From: Nitriliruptorales bacterium
GTDB lineage: Bacteria; Actinomycetota; Nitriliruptoria; Euzebyales; Egibacteraceae
Direction: 5' to 3'
Assembly (NCBI GenBank): GCA_009377835.1
Contig: WHTG01000009.1
Location: 1-33,312, forward strand
Length of the DNA stretch: 33,312 nucleotides
Below are positions 33,239 through 33,312 of this stretch, piece by piece. Both the position numbers and the translations under genes were made by a program. A model generated the notes under the pieces. The model had not been told where the DNA came from, did no database searches, and saw nothing but the letters and a program-made list of their open reading frames with translations. Within the stretch, counting starts at the first letter, position 1. The number at the start of each line of letters is the position of its first letter.

Positions 33239-33312
33239 CCTGGTCAGCGAGCGTGGCGAGCGCAGGCACGGGTCGGGTGGGACCGACCCGGTCAGCGAGC
33301 GTGGCGAGCGCA
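33226..33312. repeat. tandem duplication across the hisA 3' end
   Basis: A unit of about 50 bases beginning GGTGGGACC (33226) is repeated from 33276 to the end. The inner 23 bases at 33242-33264 recur exactly at 33290-33312, 48 bases apart; the second copy has lost two bases after GGTGGGACC, and one further base differs. The first copy includes the last codons and stop of hisA. Within each unit GCGAGCG-type motifs repeat. Confidence 0.75.
33235..33312 (+). CDS. possible next gene after hisA (5' part only)
   Basis: The ATG at 33235 overlaps the hisA stop as ATGA and the frame stays open for 26 codons to the window end. It encodes MTWSASVASAGTGRVGPTRS followed by another ASVAS, an in-frame repeat of SASVAS. 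Such stop-start overlaps are used throughout this operon, so it may be the beginning of the next his gene (perhaps hisF) with an inserted N-terminus. It may equally be non-coding spacer, with the true start beyond the window. Confidence 0.3.
   Translation, partial: MTWSASVASAGTGRVGPTRSASVASA

Overview
The window is high-GC, densely packed chromosomal DNA from a Gram-positive-type bacterium, most likely an actinobacterium (Actinomycetota). The supporting evidence is a dcw cluster carrying SepF, YggT and DivIVA beside FtsZ, frequent GTG starts, ATGA/GTGA stop-start overlaps, a type-2 isoleucyl-tRNA synthetase, a PriA-like HisA, and the order dcw, ileS, dksA-like, lspA, rluD, dnaE, his genes, which matches actinobacterial chromosomes as I remember them. 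A deep-branching class such as Nitriliruptoria is possible, but the sequence alone does not settle it.

Layout. Positions 1-6396 (+) hold the end of murD, then ftsW, murG, murC, murB and ftsQ, each overlapping the next by a few bases: the peptidoglycan precursor and divisome block. Positions 6397-6563 form an unusually AT-rich leader with a good sigma-70-like promoter and a hairpin in front of ftsZ. Positions 6564-10718 (+) hold ftsZ, pgeF, a yggS-type PLP protein, sepF, yggT and divIVA. A membrane-anchored helix-hairpin-helix protein of unknown role follows (10803-11669). Positions 11790-15499 (-) hold ileS and a translationally coupled small HExxH protein. Positions 15569-17481 (+) hold a DksA/TraR zinc-finger protein, lspA and an RluD-type pseudouridine synthase. 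Next come a secreted endonuclease/exonuclease/phosphatase-fold protein (+), an amidohydrolase (-), a sulfotransferase-like gene paired with a class IV aminotransferase (+), a 51-residue lysine-rich protein (-), dnaE (+) and a NarL-type two-component pair (+). Positions 27722-28918 (-) hold a Lon-N-domain protein and tag. Positions 28983-33238 (+) are hisD-hisC-hisB-hisH-hisA, with overlapping junctions. The window closes in a short tandem duplication that includes the last bases of hisA and reads open into a possible next gene.

As a whole this is mostly conserved core machinery: wall synthesis and division, tRNA charging, lipoprotein maturation, replication and histidine synthesis. I see no mobile element, CRISPR array, rRNA, tRNA, prophage or obvious defence island. 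No intergenic gap exceeds about 210 bases. The points most worth a second look are the swapped GxHH class I signature in IleRS, a recurrent TAnnnT-(7-8 nt)-ATG arrangement without a Shine-Dalgarno sequence that suggests leaderless transcripts for five genes, the ftsZ leader, the DivIVA-adjacent membrane/HhH protein, the sulfotransferase/aminotransferase gene pair, and the tandem duplication at the hisA end.
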